This document shows, in pieces, positions 17,291 through 26,293 of a stretch of 45,804 nucleotides of DNA. A program made the translations under genes and the position numbers. This stretch comes from Bdellovibrionaceae bacterium UBA2351. Lineage in GTDB: Bacteria > Bdellovibrionota > Bdellovibrionia > Bdellovibrionales > Bdellovibrionaceae. Numbering within the stretch: position 1 is the first letter of the stretch; every line of letters begins with the position of its first letter. The notes below the pieces were generated by a model. The model made no database searches and was not told the origin of the DNA. It worked only from the letters and a program-made list of their open reading frames with translations. The DNA lies in the NCBI GenBank assembly GCA_002344565.1, contig DDTZ01000052.1, positions 1-45,804 on the forward strand, in the 5' to 3' direction.

Positions 17291-18085
17291 ATGAATTTTT
17301 TAAAATACAACAAGCAGGCATGGGATCATCAAGTTGAAACAAACAATCGCTGGACGGTGCCGGTATCTGCGCAAGACGTAGCGAATGCCCGCAAAGGAAA
17401 ATGGAGCGTAGTTTTAACTCCCTCCAAACCAGTTCCGATGGATTGGTTTCCTCAGCATAACGGCCTATTTCAAAATAAGAAAATTTTGGCATTGGCATCT
17501 GGTGGTGGTCAGCAAGCCCCTTTATTTGCGGCCGCTGGCGCCGATGTCACCGTATTTGACTATTCGCCTAAGCAATTGGGACAAGATAAAATGGTCGCCG
17601 AACGTGAAGGATTAAAAATCACATGCGTTGAAGGTGACATGCGTGATCTATCGGCGCTTAGAAGTGAATCTTTTGATTTTATTTTTCATCCCTGCTCGAA
17701 TTCGTTTGTCCCAGAAATTCAACCCGTTTGGAATGAGGCCTTTAGAGTCCTTAAAAAAAATGGGACGATGATCGCCGGCATAGTGAATCCCATTGTGTAC
17801 GCAGTGGATCCCGATCTAGACCAAAAAGGCATAGCACAGTTAAAATATAAGATTCCGTATTCTGATTTAACGAGTCTCACTGACGAGGAACGCAAGCGCT
17901 ACACAGACAAGAATGAGCCCCTTTGTTTCGGTCATACGATGGAAGATCAGCTTGGTGGTCAAATGAAAGCGGGCTTTCATTTGATCGGCCTTTATGAAGA
18001 TTCGTGGGGAAATGATGTGGAAAGCGACGGTGCGTTAAATAATTTTATCTCCTGTTTTACGGCAACCCGTGCACTAAAGCCTTAA
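17291..18085 (+). CDS. SAM-dependent methyltransferase
   Basis: A 264-residue class I methyltransferase. Motif I is the less common LALASGGGQQAPLFAAAG, followed by VTVFDYSPKQLGQD and GDMRDLSAL and the post-motif DFIFHPCSNSFVPE. The N-terminal NKQAWDHQVETNNRW is typical of a widespread family of uncharacterised methyltransferases. The substrate is unknown. It lies between the FKBP and the exporter in a likely operon with short gaps. Confidence 0.88.
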   Translation: MNFLKYNKQAWDHQVETNNRWTVPVSAQDVANARKGKWSVVLTPSKPVPMDWFPQHNGLFQNKKILALASGGGQQAPLFAAAGADVTVFDYSPKQLGQDKMVAEREGLKITCVEGDMRDLSALRSESFDFIFHPCSNSFVPEIQPVWNEAFRVLKKNGTMIAGIVNPIVYAVDPDLDQKGIAQLKYKIPYSDLTSLTDEERKRYTDKNEPLCFGHTMEDQLGGQMKAGFHLIGLYEDSWGNDVESDGALNNFISCFTATRALKP

Positions 18086-18096
18086 AAGGAATTCAA

Positions 18097-18954
18097 ATGA
18101 CATCGGCTATTCTTCTTCTACTTGTCGCGATGGTTTCTATTCAAATGGGTGCCGGCTTTGCAAAAACATTAATTCCTACCATCGGCGCCGCAGGCACAAC
18201 AGGATTCCGACTGTTCTTTGCGAGCGCAATCTTGTGGGCTGTCTGGCGACCATGGAAACATCGCTTTGATAAAGCCACTTTAAAAAGTCTAATTTTCTAT
18301 GGCGGTTCATTAGGCTTGATGAACCTGACTTTCTATTTTTCACTTCAACGAATCCCCTTGGGCTTGGCTGTAACGCTTGAATTTGTGGGACCGCTCACCC
18401 TGTCTGTTTTAACGTCGCGAAAGAAAATGGATTTCTTATGGGTGGCTCTCGCTGCACTCGGAATATACTTGGTCATGCCTCATTCACAATCAGAATCTAC
18501 ACTTGATTTAGTAGGCGTACTGTTCGCTTTGATTGCCGGTGGATTTTGGGCACTCTATATTTATTTTGGTCAACGCGCGGGAAATACTTTGCATGGCGGA
18601 ATTGCCGCCACCATGGGAATGACGGTAGCGACATTGGTCGCTCTACCTTTTAGCTTAGCACTAGATGGCGATCGAATGTTTAACACGTCGATCCTGCCAT
18701 TGGCCTTTTCAATTGCCTTACTTTCAAGCGCGATTCCTTATTCATTGGAAATGATTGCTTTGAAACGATTGCCGACAAAAACGTTCGGGATCTTAATGAG
18801 CCTTGAACCAGCGATGGCTTCGTGCGTGGGACTTATTTTATTAAACGAATTGCTTCTTCCAACGCAATGGTTAGCCATCGTATTTATCATAATTGCTTCA
18901 CTCGGCAGTGTTCTCGGCGCAAAAAAACAAACCCCGATTCCACCCGAAGTCTAA
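18097..18954 (+). CDS. RhtA-type EamA family exporter
   Basis: A 285-residue protein with about ten transmembrane helices and two EamA repeats. It resembles E. coli RhtA, the threonine/homoserine exporter, along its length: VAMVSIQMGAGFAK, RIPLGLAVTLEFVGPL, YFGQRAG and AIPYSLEMIALKRLPTKTFGILMSLEPA. Export of threonine, homoserine or related amino acids is therefore likely. It follows the methyltransferase by 11 bp and carries an AAAGGA ribosome site. Confidence 0.88.
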   Translation: MTSAILLLLVAMVSIQMGAGFAKTLIPTIGAAGTTGFRLFFASAILWAVWRPWKHRFDKATLKSLIFYGGSLGLMNLTFYFSLQRIPLGLAVTLEFVGPLTLSVLTSRKKMDFLWVALAALGIYLVMPHSQSESTLDLVGVLFALIAGGFWALYIYFGQRAGNTLHGGIAATMGMTVATLVALPFSLALDGDRMFNTSILPLAFSIALLSSAIPYSLEMIALKRLPTKTFGILMSLEPAMASCVGLILLNELLLPTQWLAIVFIIIASLGSVLGAKKQTPIPPEV

Positions 18955-19102
18955 AATTTCCATCGTCTCGAAATGAGACGACCTGGGATTCTGTGATTAA
19001 TTGTGACATGGACGTGACTATATTTGCTTCCGCTTCACAACAACCCGCTGAACTAACAATAAACACAGCAGATTTGGCCAATAACTCGCATAGTTTAAAC
19101 AC

Positions 19103-20971
19103 ATGAAGCGACTGATTGTTTTGTTATTGATGGCCATTCATGCCCAGGCGGATCTAGCAACGTGTCTTTATTTTTACAAACCCTTAACTGGCCTAAACAA
19201 CTTCACACCGACCAGCACCCAGGCTCATACAAATCTTAATCTTATTTTACGAAATGTTTTAAACGAACACATCAGTGCTAAAGAAATCACCCCGGAAATG
19301 ACAGTGGCAGCGTTCGCTAATTTTGTCGATCTAGTGGATCCTGGACAAATTTTAATTTCACGCGAGGACTTAAAAAAAGTAGGATATCCCTCACCATCGC
19401 TATATGGCGACATTCAATATAATTTAGTCGTCAATGGCCGAACCAGCCCACAACATCTTTTTCTACTTCGCCTCATGAACGAACGGCTAGATTCGTACAC
19501 TCGCAAGTTTTTACACAACGAATCGTTTAGAATGCAAGTGTTGGAGCGAGCTAAACAACTAGTATTAGAACCTAGTTTCCTATCTCAAAATCGCCCCCTA
19601 GCAAAGGTAGATATCGAAAACCGTGTTATCGATTTTCTCGCTAGCCAAGTTATAACCTCGGCCCAACATCGAGCCAAAACAGATACACCTGAAATACGAA
19701 AATCTGATCTGGCATTTATGATTAAATTTTTACGTGAGCATATAGAAATTGTTAAAGAAAATCTTCCGATTGCGAATCTAGAGCCTCTTGTTATTAAGTC
19801 GTACTTAAAAACATTCGATCACCATTCAGATCTGATATTGCCACGAGAACGACGAATACATGATGAAACGTCTGGCAAAACCAAAAAGGCTAAGATCGGT
19901 ACGGTTAGCTATATGACGGCCGATGGCATTGTAATTGATCAGGTCATAAAAGGCGGAGCCGCGGAAAAAGCCGGTATACAACCGAGTGATTTACTTCTGG
20001 CTTATGAACTAGAAACAAATTCCGGAGTATGGCAATCCTTCCGAAGCAAAACTGTCACTGAATTTGGAAAAATTGCCGCGGGAGAACCCGGAACACAACT
20101 TAGGGTGCGTGTACGGAGGGGCACGAATGAGTTTGAAGCGCTGATCACTCGCCAGATCATGGCTTACTCTAACTTTGTCGTAAGCACGCGGGGTGTTCGA
20201 GAGACTCCGCAAGGACCCATCGTCAACATCAGACTTTCAGAATTCACAAAAGACAGCGCTTCACTACTAAAAGAGGAAATTTCGAAACACCTATCAAAGG
20301 ACATCAAAGGGATCATACTTGACCTACGCGGAAACGGTGGCGGTTTGGTAAATGAAATGAGTGATATCCTTCAGCTCTTCGTAAGCAGACCTCATTCTAT
20401 GTATGCAAAATCACGAAATGCGCTTACGCCGTATCACCCAATGCTTTTAAAACTGTCCACTTGGGACGGACCATTGGTAGTCTTAGTAGATCAATCTAGT
20501 GCCAGCGCGTCTGAGGCGCTGAGTGCCGCTCTTAAAAGTTACAAGCGTGCGATAATAGTCGGAGGTCCTCATACCTATGGCAAAGGCTCGATGCAAGATT
20601 TCAAAGTAGTCCACAACATACTTTTTAAATATACCTCCGCACTATTTTATTCACCCAATGGATTACCTATTCAATGGCGAGGGGTCGACGCCGATATTCC
20701 CCTTCCTATCGCTACCCAATACAGTCTTGAACGCGATAACAAAAACTCACTCAAGCCTAAACCCCTAATCGGCGGCATTTCTCACGCATGGCCTGTAGTC
20801 ACAAATTTAGACTCAATTACATCCACTCTGAAAGCCAAATCGGTAGAGCGCCTTCAGAAACAAGAAGTGGGCCAAACACCAGAGGAAATTTATAATCAAA
20901 ATACAGAGGAAGCTTACCGCATTTTAACCGATTGGGTGGAAATAGACCCCTCAGGTAATGGGGGTTGGTAA
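19103..20971 (+). CDS. S41 family carboxy-terminal processing protease (Prc-like)
   Basis: A 622-residue periplasmic protease with a signal peptide (MKRLIVLLLMAIHAQA). It contains an N-terminal helical region, a PDZ domain at roughly 245-335 (GTVSYMTADGIVIDQVIKGGAAEKAGIQPSDLLLAYE) and the S41 domain with GIILDLRGNGGG, the SSASASE serine motif (nucleophile Ser468) and the general-base Lys494 in TYGKGSMQ. The domain order matches E. coli Prc (Tsp), which degrades or trims C-terminally tagged envelope proteins. Bdellovibrio carries many envelope proteases, so turnover or prey digestion are both possible. Confidence 0.92.
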   Translation: MKRLIVLLLMAIHAQADLATCLYFYKPLTGLNNFTPTSTQAHTNLNLILRNVLNEHISAKEITPEMTVAAFANFVDLVDPGQILISREDLKKVGYPSPSLYGDIQYNLVVNGRTSPQHLFLLRLMNERLDSYTRKFLHNESFRMQVLERAKQLVLEPSFLSQNRPLAKVDIENRVIDFLASQVITSAQHRAKTDTPEIRKSDLAFMIKFLREHIEIVKENLPIANLEPLVIKSYLKTFDHHSDLILPRERRIHDETSGKTKKAKIGTVSYMTADGIVIDQVIKGGAAEKAGIQPSDLLLAYELETNSGVWQSFRSKTVTEFGKIAAGEPGTQLRVRVRRGTNEFEALITRQIMAYSNFVVSTRGVRETPQGPIVNIRLSEFTKDSASLLKEEISKHLSKDIKGIILDLRGNGGGLVNEMSDILQLFVSRPHSMYAKSRNALTPYHPMLLKLSTWDGPLVVLVDQSSASASEALSAALKSYKRAIIVGGPHTYGKGSMQDFKVVHNILFKYTSALFYSPNGLPIQWRGVDADIPLPIATQYSLERDNKNSLKPKPLIGGISHAWPVVTNLDSITSTLKAKSVERLQKQEVGQTPEEIYNQNTEEAYRILTDWVEIDPSGNGGW

Positions 20972-21027
20972 AAGCTCTTGATCGCGGCCCGTCCCTGAAT
21001 TAGTCTGCCAGGCCAAGGGGAGGTTTT

Positions 21028-21381
21028 ATGAAAAATCTTTTAATTGTTTCACTATTACTAACATCCGTCAGCCAAGCGGATATAATCCGTTGCAACTTCA
21101 CAGAGCCATTCGTGACATCTGTTTACAGTATGACTCAATCGACTTTATTTTATGAAAGCTCGGAAGGAAAAAAACAAACTATTAAAAATGTTTCGTTTCA
21201 AATTAAATCGGCTGGGGTGTTTGAATTGGTTGCCAAAGATGGCACGATTCTTCAAAAACTTATATTAAATCATCAAGGTTCTGATGGCATGAGCGATCGC
21301 CTTTATCCGTATGATGCTAAAGATAGCAGCTCAATAACTCAACACGGTTACGGCGGCTGTTCGTCTAACTATTTGAAATAG
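21028..21381 (+). CDS. Small secreted protein, unknown function
   Basis: A 117-residue protein with a signal peptide (MKNLLIVSLLLTSVSQA). The mature part is a likely beta-rich domain with two Cys (IIRC near the start and GGCSSN near the end) that may form a disulfide. The start is well supported by GGGGAGG a few bases upstream. The ending DGMSDRLYPYDAK...YGGCSSN resembles small conserved hypothetical proteins of Bdellovibrionota, from memory only. It follows the protease gene by 56 bp. Confidence 0.75.
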   Translation: MKNLLIVSLLLTSVSQADIIRCNFTEPFVTSVYSMTQSTLFYESSEGKKQTIKNVSFQIKSAGVFELVAKDGTILQKLILNHQGSDGMSDRLYPYDAKDSSSITQHGYGGCSSNYLK

Positions 21382-21404
21382 TACTTCCTAAATAAAAAAA
21401 GTCA

Positions 21405-21440
21405 CGATAGCTTTAGTAATATTTTAAACTGGAGCTATCG
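21405..21440 (+). promoter_or_regulatory. Hairpin that sequesters the ribosome binding site of the next gene
   Basis: CGATAGCTTTAGT (21405-21417) pairs with ACTGGAGCTATCG (21428-21440) over 13 bp (two G-U pairs) around a ten-base A/T loop. The 3' arm contains GGAG (21431-21434), the only plausible Shine-Dalgarno, and the ATG follows one base after the stem. No T-run follows, so it is not an intrinsic terminator. Confidence 0.65.
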
Positions 21441-21441
21441 G

Positions 21442-22281
21442 ATGAAATGTATTCTTTCTTTAATATGCGTTCTCTCTCTATCGGCGCATGGAATGACGTT
21501 CGAAGAGTCAATTCCGTTCAAAGAAACCAACTGCAAAATTGGTCCACATAAAGCTCAGTTATTTTTACGTGTCGAAAAAAAATTAGCCTCAGCTACGAAT
21601 GATTACCTAGGTGCCCCCCTTGTTTATCTGAAAAGCAAACAAATGGTACACGAAATCATATCTGATCCAAAATCGATGGGCGAATTCAGTTTTACTAACC
21701 CAAAAAATAATAAATTCTGCAATGACACTCTGGCTTTTTCTTTAACCAAAGATATTTTAGCCATCGTCTATACCAAGGACAACCGTCCGTTCCATTCCCT
21801 ACAGCAAGTGATCATTTGGGATGCTAAAAATGACAAAGTTTTACACAAACAGGAACTAGGTTCGATTGTTAATAGTTTTCCGATAAAAGAAGGATTTGCT
21901 TTTGCGACTGTTATCCCACGCAGTGATGTTGGGCAAATGGAAACAACGTCTCCAAGTGGCAAAAAAATGTTAGCTGGAGATGAAGATTTGAAAGCCGTTC
22001 AAGTATTTTCAATCGAAGGCACGACTCCTAAAGTTTCCATCGATCCAAATCGAAGTTTTCGCTATAGCGAATGGAAAAAATTCTTCAAAAACAAATCAGA
22101 ATATTTAAAAGCCATTGGTTGGAATGCGGACACAAAGACAATCAAAAACAATGTCGTCTATAAAGCGACCTACTTTAACCGAAGCGAAAGCGATATCAGC
22201 GAAACGTGCATCAACTTAACGGATGCACGAGATGGTAAATTCGAGAATGAAAAGTGGCGCTGCATTCAAGAAAAGCAATAA
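21442..22281 (+). CDS. Secreted protein, unknown function
   Basis: A 279-residue protein with a signal peptide (MKCILSLICVLSLSAHG) and a mature part that contains several Cys (NCKIG, FCNDT, ETCIN, WRCIQ), probably disulfide-bonded in the periplasm. No domain recognised; the repeated short beta-like segments could form a propeller-like or sandwich fold. Its ribosome site is buried in a 13-bp hairpin directly before the ATG, so translation may be conditional or need upstream ribosomes. It is convergent with the copper-protein gene, 7 bp away. Confidence 0.75.
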   Translation: MKCILSLICVLSLSAHGMTFEESIPFKETNCKIGPHKAQLFLRVEKKLASATNDYLGAPLVYLKSKQMVHEIISDPKSMGEFSFTNPKNNKFCNDTLAFSLTKDILAIVYTKDNRPFHSLQQVIIWDAKNDKVLHKQELGSIVNSFPIKEGFAFATVIPRSDVGQMETTSPSGKKMLAGDEDLKAVQVFSIEGTTPKVSIDPNRSFRYSEWKKFFKNKSEYLKAIGWNADTKTIKNNVVYKATYFNRSESDISETCINLTDARDGKFENEKWRCIQEKQ

Positions 22282-22288
22282 CCGCCCC

Positions 22289-22702
22289 TTAGAATACTGG
22301 CTTAATTGACATTTTTTCACAGCTCTCAGCACACCGACGACAAATATCTGCACACTGAGCCATCAATGCATCTTCGCTTCCCAAGTCCTCGCAGTCGTCT
22401 GCACATTTTGAACATATTTCCGCACAAATACCACATGTATCGCGATGAAACGCAGATCCCATCAACATGAATTTAGCTGAAGTTTCGCATATCGAGGCAC
22501 AGGCCGACAGCAATCCAATATGTTCAACTGAAGCATGTTTTCCCCCTATCTCTAGGCAATGGGAAATCAACGACGAACAACTCTGGAAACAGTCCAGACA
22601 TAGTTTCACGCAATCTTCTACGGAGTCCGCCATAGCCTCGCGCGATTTTCCGCTCGGTCGGGAGATTTTTTCCCGACCATGTGAATTCACTGTATGTTCC
22701 AT
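22289..22702 (-). CDS. Cysteine-rich four-helix copper-binding protein (Csp/DUF326-like)
   Basis: A 137-residue protein with 16 Cys in CxxC, CxxxC and similar spacings along predicted helices (for example DCVKLCLDCFQSC, DTCGICAEICSKCADDC, CADICRRCAESC). This is the pattern of the four-helix copper storage proteins (Csp) once listed as DUF326, whose Cys line the bundle core and bind many Cu(I). There is no signal peptide, so it matches the cytosolic Csp3 type. It lies 52 bp downstream of the hemerythrin gene on the same strand, so it may belong to that sigma-54 transcript. Confidence 0.88.
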   Translation of the reverse strand: MEHTVNSHGREKISRPSGKSREAMADSVEDCVKLCLDCFQSCSSLISHCLEIGGKHASVEHIGLLSACASICETSAKFMLMGSAFHRDTCGICAEICSKCADDCEDLGSEDALMAQCADICRRCAESCEKMSIKPVF

Positions 22703-22754
22703 GCATTCTCCTTTACGCGAGTACGAGTTTTTACTTCACCACGTATCCTGTAGT

Positions 22755-23438
22755 TTAGTGACGCAGTGTTTGCGAGGATTCTTCTCTTCGAATTGCGGGA
22801 TGAAGAATTCCATCTTTGATCTTATTTTTCTCAGCTAGATAATCCTTACCTAAGCGAATCAAATCAGCCGCATCTGATTCTTTTTTCAACTCCGGAAACA
22901 TTTCTGTTTCTTCTTCTTTGATGTGATGTTCAACAAGCTCAGCTAAAACTTTCGCTTTCGCCGACCATATATCTTTATCAACTGATTGTTTTACATCTTC
23001 AATCATCTGTTCGGCTAAAGCGTGTTCGACGTCCCCTTCAAATGCTTCTTCCCGCATATCGACTTCTGTTTTCTCAAATGAATAGAGTACAACTTCTTCC
23101 GCTTTAGCGTGCAATAGCAATAGAGGTGCGAATTCATTGAATGCCGCTCTACGAGAGCTCAAGTTCATTTCTGAATTTTTCAAAATTTCTATACAACGCT
23201 TTAAAGGTTTATGATCATCAAGAATCATTTGAATAACATCATGATGCTTTCCAGTCTCGCCTTGACCTACCTCTACATTCATTTCTGAAGACTCATCTAA
23301 ATCCACTTTTTTCTTCATAGACACTGCTGGCTTTTTTCTTTTAGGTGATTCAGCCGTTTTCGCCGGCGTCGTTTTTTTCGATACGGCCTTTTTAGCTAAA
23401 ACTGATTTTTTCATTGCTGTTGATTTACCTTTCTTCAC
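22755..23438 (-). CDS. Hemerythrin HHE-domain protein with Lys-rich N-terminus
   Basis: A 227-residue protein in two parts. Residues 1-50 are a histone-H1-like tail of Lys, Ala, Thr and Pro (KKSVLAKKAVSKKTTPAKTAESPKRKK). Residues about 65-215 form a hemerythrin-like HHE cation-binding domain with HHDVIQMILDDHKPL, LLLHAKAEEVVLY and LVEHHIKEEETEMFPEL, able to hold a di-iron site. Such proteins act in oxygen, NO or oxidative stress. The start is GTG at 23438 after GGAGG. A sigma-54-like promoter lies 40-55 bp upstream. Confidence 0.85.
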   Translation of the reverse strand: MKKGKSTAMKKSVLAKKAVSKKTTPAKTAESPKRKKPAVSMKKKVDLDESSEMNVEVGQGETGKHHDVIQMILDDHKPLKRCIEILKNSEMNLSSRRAAFNEFAPLLLLHAKAEEVVLYSFEKTEVDMREEAFEGDVEHALAEQMIEDVKQSVDKDIWSAKAKVLAELVEHHIKEEETEMFPELKKESDAADLIRLGKDYLAEKNKIKDGILHPAIRREESSQTLRH

Positions 23439-23476
23439 AGAAACCTCCGTTAGTTACTCGATAGACCTATTATTTC

Positions 23477-23493
23477 AGCAAGAAAGGTGCCGC
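23477..23493 (-). promoter_or_regulatory. Candidate sigma-54 promoter (hemerythrin gene)
   Basis: The minus strand reads GCGGCACCTTTCTTGCT. Compared with YTGGCACG-N4-TTGCW it keeps GG and GC exactly 10 bp apart, GGCAC and TTGCT, with T to C before GG and G to C at the end of the -24 box. The predicted RNA start near 23466 leaves a leader of about 28 bases with GGAGG before the GTG. Confidence 0.55.
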
Positions 23494-23551
23494 AGATTTG
23501 CTAGTTGAAAGTGGAATGACAAAGCACAAACCGTTTTAGCTATAAACCTTA

Positions 23552-23568
23552 AGGGGCTATTCGCCCCT
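23552..23568. repeat. Small GC-rich hairpin in the hemerythrin/kinase intergenic region
   Basis: AGGGGC and GCCCCT form a 6-bp stem around TATTC. No T-run follows on either strand, so termination is doubtful. It lies about 60 bp upstream of the sigma-54-like site and could be a protein-binding site. Confidence 0.35.
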
Positions 23569-23701
23569 CAAGCGGAAAAATTGGCACAAAAGTACAACAC
23601 ACCGACTAACTTAGATTCAAAAATCAATTTAGTTTATTGACACGCAAAATCGGAGCAAAAACATTTGATAACAACGGCTAACCTATTTACGGTTAGAATA
23701 C

Positions 23702-25891
23702 ATGTCGACACGATTAAAAACCAATATTGGATTCGCACTAGCCTGCTTAGTCATTTGCTTTGCCACTATTAGCTCGAACATTAACACGTCTGAATTTATT
23801 GCCGAGAGTCGTTGGACGACCCATACCTTAGAGGTGCGTGGCCTAATTGAAAAGTTATCGAATCATTTTGTAACAGCTCAAAACAACATCCGCGGCTATC
23901 ACCTTAGTGAGCAGTCCTATTATTTAGACTTATATAACGATGCAAAAAAAGAACTTTTAGAAAGTCTTAAGGGGCTAAGAGTTTTAACGAAAGATAATCC
24001 AACTCAGCAAAAAAATCTGGACATCATCGAGCCAGCCATAAATGTAAAAATCAAAGCCTGGGATGGATCGTTGGAACTCAGAAGAAAATTTGGCTTTCAG
24101 CGTATACGCGAACGCGCGCAATCGGCAGACGCCAAGAATGCAGACCAAGCTTTTTTTCACGCAATTGATGCCCTCGTAAGCGAAGAAAATAGGCTCCTCT
24201 CAACACGCTCACATGAAACGTTCACTCAGGGACGCAATACCCAAATCATTATAGGGGCGGCTGGTTTCTTGGCGTGCTTGCTAATCATCGTCGCAGCCTT
24301 TCTTGTCTATCGGGATAGTCGCCGACGCGAATTGGCCGAAGAGAACGTGGATAGATTCTTCACACTCTCGCTGGACTTATTGTGTATTTCAGGAATGGAC
24401 GGGTATTTCAAAAGACTAAGCCCCTCTTTTTCCGAGTCCCTTGGATATTCGCTGGAAGAACTTTATGCGACCCCTATTCTTGATTTAATTCATCCAGATG
24501 ATGTCGAAAAGACTAATGCAGAAATTATTAGCCAAGCAAAAGGCAACAAGGTCTTATCATTTGAGAATCGCTTTAGATGCCAAGACGGCACCTACAAAAT
24601 ATTTTCTTGGAAATCTGTCCCCGTAAATAACTTAATGTATGCTGTCGCCCGGGATGTGACTCAGCAGAAAAAATTTGAATCTGAGCTAATGGATGCTCGA
24701 GAAGCAGCTCAGAAAGCTGCTATGGCCAAGAGTTCATTTCTAGCAAACATGAGTCACGAAATTCGCACGCCGTTAAATGGCGTAGTCGGAATGACCGACA
24801 TCATTGCGCGCACAAATTTAGATCCTGATCAAAAAAAATTCGTAGATGCCATACGCACATCCGCGACAAGTCTACTTAGAATTGTAAATGAAATTTTAGA
24901 TTTTTCAAAAATTGAAGCGGGACAGGTCAACCTTGAAATCATTGATTTCGAGCTCAGTCACATGATCGAAGAGCACATAAGCTTGACTGGCGTACTGGCC
25001 CACAACAAAGGTATTCACTTAGAAACCGACATTGACCCTTCCATCCCGCCCGTTTTGCGTGGGGATTCGGCAAAAATTAATCAGATTCTGCTAAACTTTG
25101 TTAACAATGCGCTTAAGTTTACTAATGAAGGTCGCATTGTTATTTCTGCAAAAAATCTTTCTCTGTCACCGAGCCACTGCAAAGTAAAAATTAGTGTAAA
25201 AGATACGGGTATTGGAATAGATCCTGCCCAGGTATCCGCTCTGTTTCAGCCTTTCGTTCAAGCAGATAACTCGACGGCCCGTCGTTTCGGCGGCACCGGT
25301 CTTGGTCTTTCTATTTGCAAACGATTTGCAGAGGTTATGCAGGGTGAAATTGGCGTAGATACGGCTCCAGGACAAGGCTCAACATTTTATGTTATTCTGA
25401 CGCTTGGAGTATCTGAGCTTAAATCTTTGAATGGATATTCGATTCCAAAACCAAAAGCATCATTGTCCGACAAGAACGTCAGCCAAAAAAATATAGCACA
25501 TAGAAAAGACATCCGGATTTTGATTGCTGAAGATAACCGAATGAATCAACTGATTGTCATGAACATGATGGCCATTTTGGGATACACAGCTGTCCTTGCC
25601 GAGAATGGAGAAGATGCTATTCGTCTGTATTCGGAATCAAAATTCTCTCTCATACTGATGGATCAGCACATGCCTGTGATAGATGGCATTCAAGCTAGCG
25701 CGGAAATTCGAAAACGTGAAAAAGAAACTAACTCGGACAGACGCATCCCTATTATTGCTTTCACAGCAACTGTAATTCAAAACGATCAAAAACATCAATT
25801 CAAAGACTTGATGGATGACTTCCTGTTAAAACCCGTGTCTCTGGAAGCCCTTGAGGGGATGCTTATGAAATGGGAAGATCTAATCCAATAG
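23702..25891 (+). CDS. Hybrid sensor histidine kinase (CHASE3-PAS-HisKA-HATPase-REC)
   Basis: A 729-residue inner-membrane kinase. Two transmembrane helices (about 8-27 and 183-203) bracket a CHASE3-like helical sensor, then a PAS domain (about 215-325), HisKA with phospho-acceptor His352 in MSHEIRTPLNG, the ATPase domain with NxxxNALKFT, DTGIGI and FGGTGLGLSI, and a receiver with phospho-acceptor Asp654 in LILMDQHMP. There is no Hpt domain, so onward transfer needs a separate Hpt protein. One such gene exists at 42724, although a link is only possible. The 263-bp upstream region is shared with the divergent hemerythrin gene. Confidence 0.95.
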   Translation: MSTRLKTNIGFALACLVICFATISSNINTSEFIAESRWTTHTLEVRGLIEKLSNHFVTAQNNIRGYHLSEQSYYLDLYNDAKKELLESLKGLRVLTKDNPTQQKNLDIIEPAINVKIKAWDGSLELRRKFGFQRIRERAQSADAKNADQAFFHAIDALVSEENRLLSTRSHETFTQGRNTQIIIGAAGFLACLLIIVAAFLVYRDSRRRELAEENVDRFFTLSLDLLCISGMDGYFKRLSPSFSESLGYSLEELYATPILDLIHPDDVEKTNAEIISQAKGNKVLSFENRFRCQDGTYKIFSWKSVPVNNLMYAVARDVTQQKKFESELMDAREAAQKAAMAKSSFLANMSHEIRTPLNGVVGMTDIIARTNLDPDQKKFVDAIRTSATSLLRIVNEILDFSKIEAGQVNLEIIDFELSHMIEEHISLTGVLAHNKGIHLETDIDPSIPPVLRGDSAKINQILLNFVNNALKFTNEGRIVISAKNLSLSPSHCKVKISVKDTGIGIDPAQVSALFQPFVQADNSTARRFGGTGLGLSICKRFAEVMQGEIGVDTAPGQGSTFYVILTLGVSELKSLNGYSIPKPKASLSDKNVSQKNIAHRKDIRILIAEDNRMNQLIVMNMMAILGYTAVLAENGEDAIRLYSESKFSLILMDQHMPVIDGIQASAEIRKREKETNSDRRIPIIAFTATVIQNDQKHQFKDLMDDFLLKPVSLEALEGMLMKWEDLIQ

Positions 25892-26293
25892 CTGAGTTCC
25901 CACTTGCTTAGCGAGATGACTTTGAACTTGGGCAAGTTCTGGTTTAATTGTCGAAAAATTATTTTCCCACTCTTGCATTTTCATTTGGGCCAATTGCAGT
26001 GCGGCCTGGCCATTTCGAGTTAAAGAAATCATTTTGCGTCGTGAATCGCGTGGATCATCGGCTACAAAAACAAAACCTTTTTTTTCCAGACGTTTCAAAC
26101 TTTGTGTTAGTGTACTAGGATGCACACCCACACCTTTCGCCAAAGCCAACGCTGACGCCGCCGGCATATCCATTAATTTATTTAACAGGCACCATTGAAC
26201 AAGACTCAATCCAGTTTCGCGCTCAGAAATTTTATTAAAATTATGGATAGAAAGGCCTATCTTAAAAATAGAAAGCAATTCCGTTTGACTCAT
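25880..26293 (-). CDS. MarR family regulator
   Basis: A 137-residue winged-helix protein of the MarR family with recognition helix VHPSTLTQSLKRLEKKGFV and the wing Asp-Arg pair DPRDSRRKMISLT. It is the last gene of otsA-otsB-marR, overlapping otsB by four bases (ATGA). Its 3' end overlaps the convergent kinase by 12 bases. Regulation of the trehalose operon is a natural guess from position, but no operator was recognised. Confidence 0.9.
   Translation of the reverse strand: MSQTELLSIFKIGLSIHNFNKISERETGLSLVQWCLLNKLMDMPAASALALAKGVGVHPSTLTQSLKRLEKKGFVFVADDPRDSRRKMISLTRNGQAALQLAQMKMQEWENNFSTIKPELAQVQSHLAKQVGTQLLD

Noticed and set aside
18963..18981. Hairpin TCGTCTC/GAGACGA after the RhtA-like gene as a terminator
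   Set aside because: The stem is only 7 bp and no T-run follows.
23637..23700. TTGACA upstream of the hybrid kinase as a sigma-70 promoter
   Set aside because: No acceptable -10 box lies at 16-18 bp; the nearest (GATAAC) is 24 bp away.
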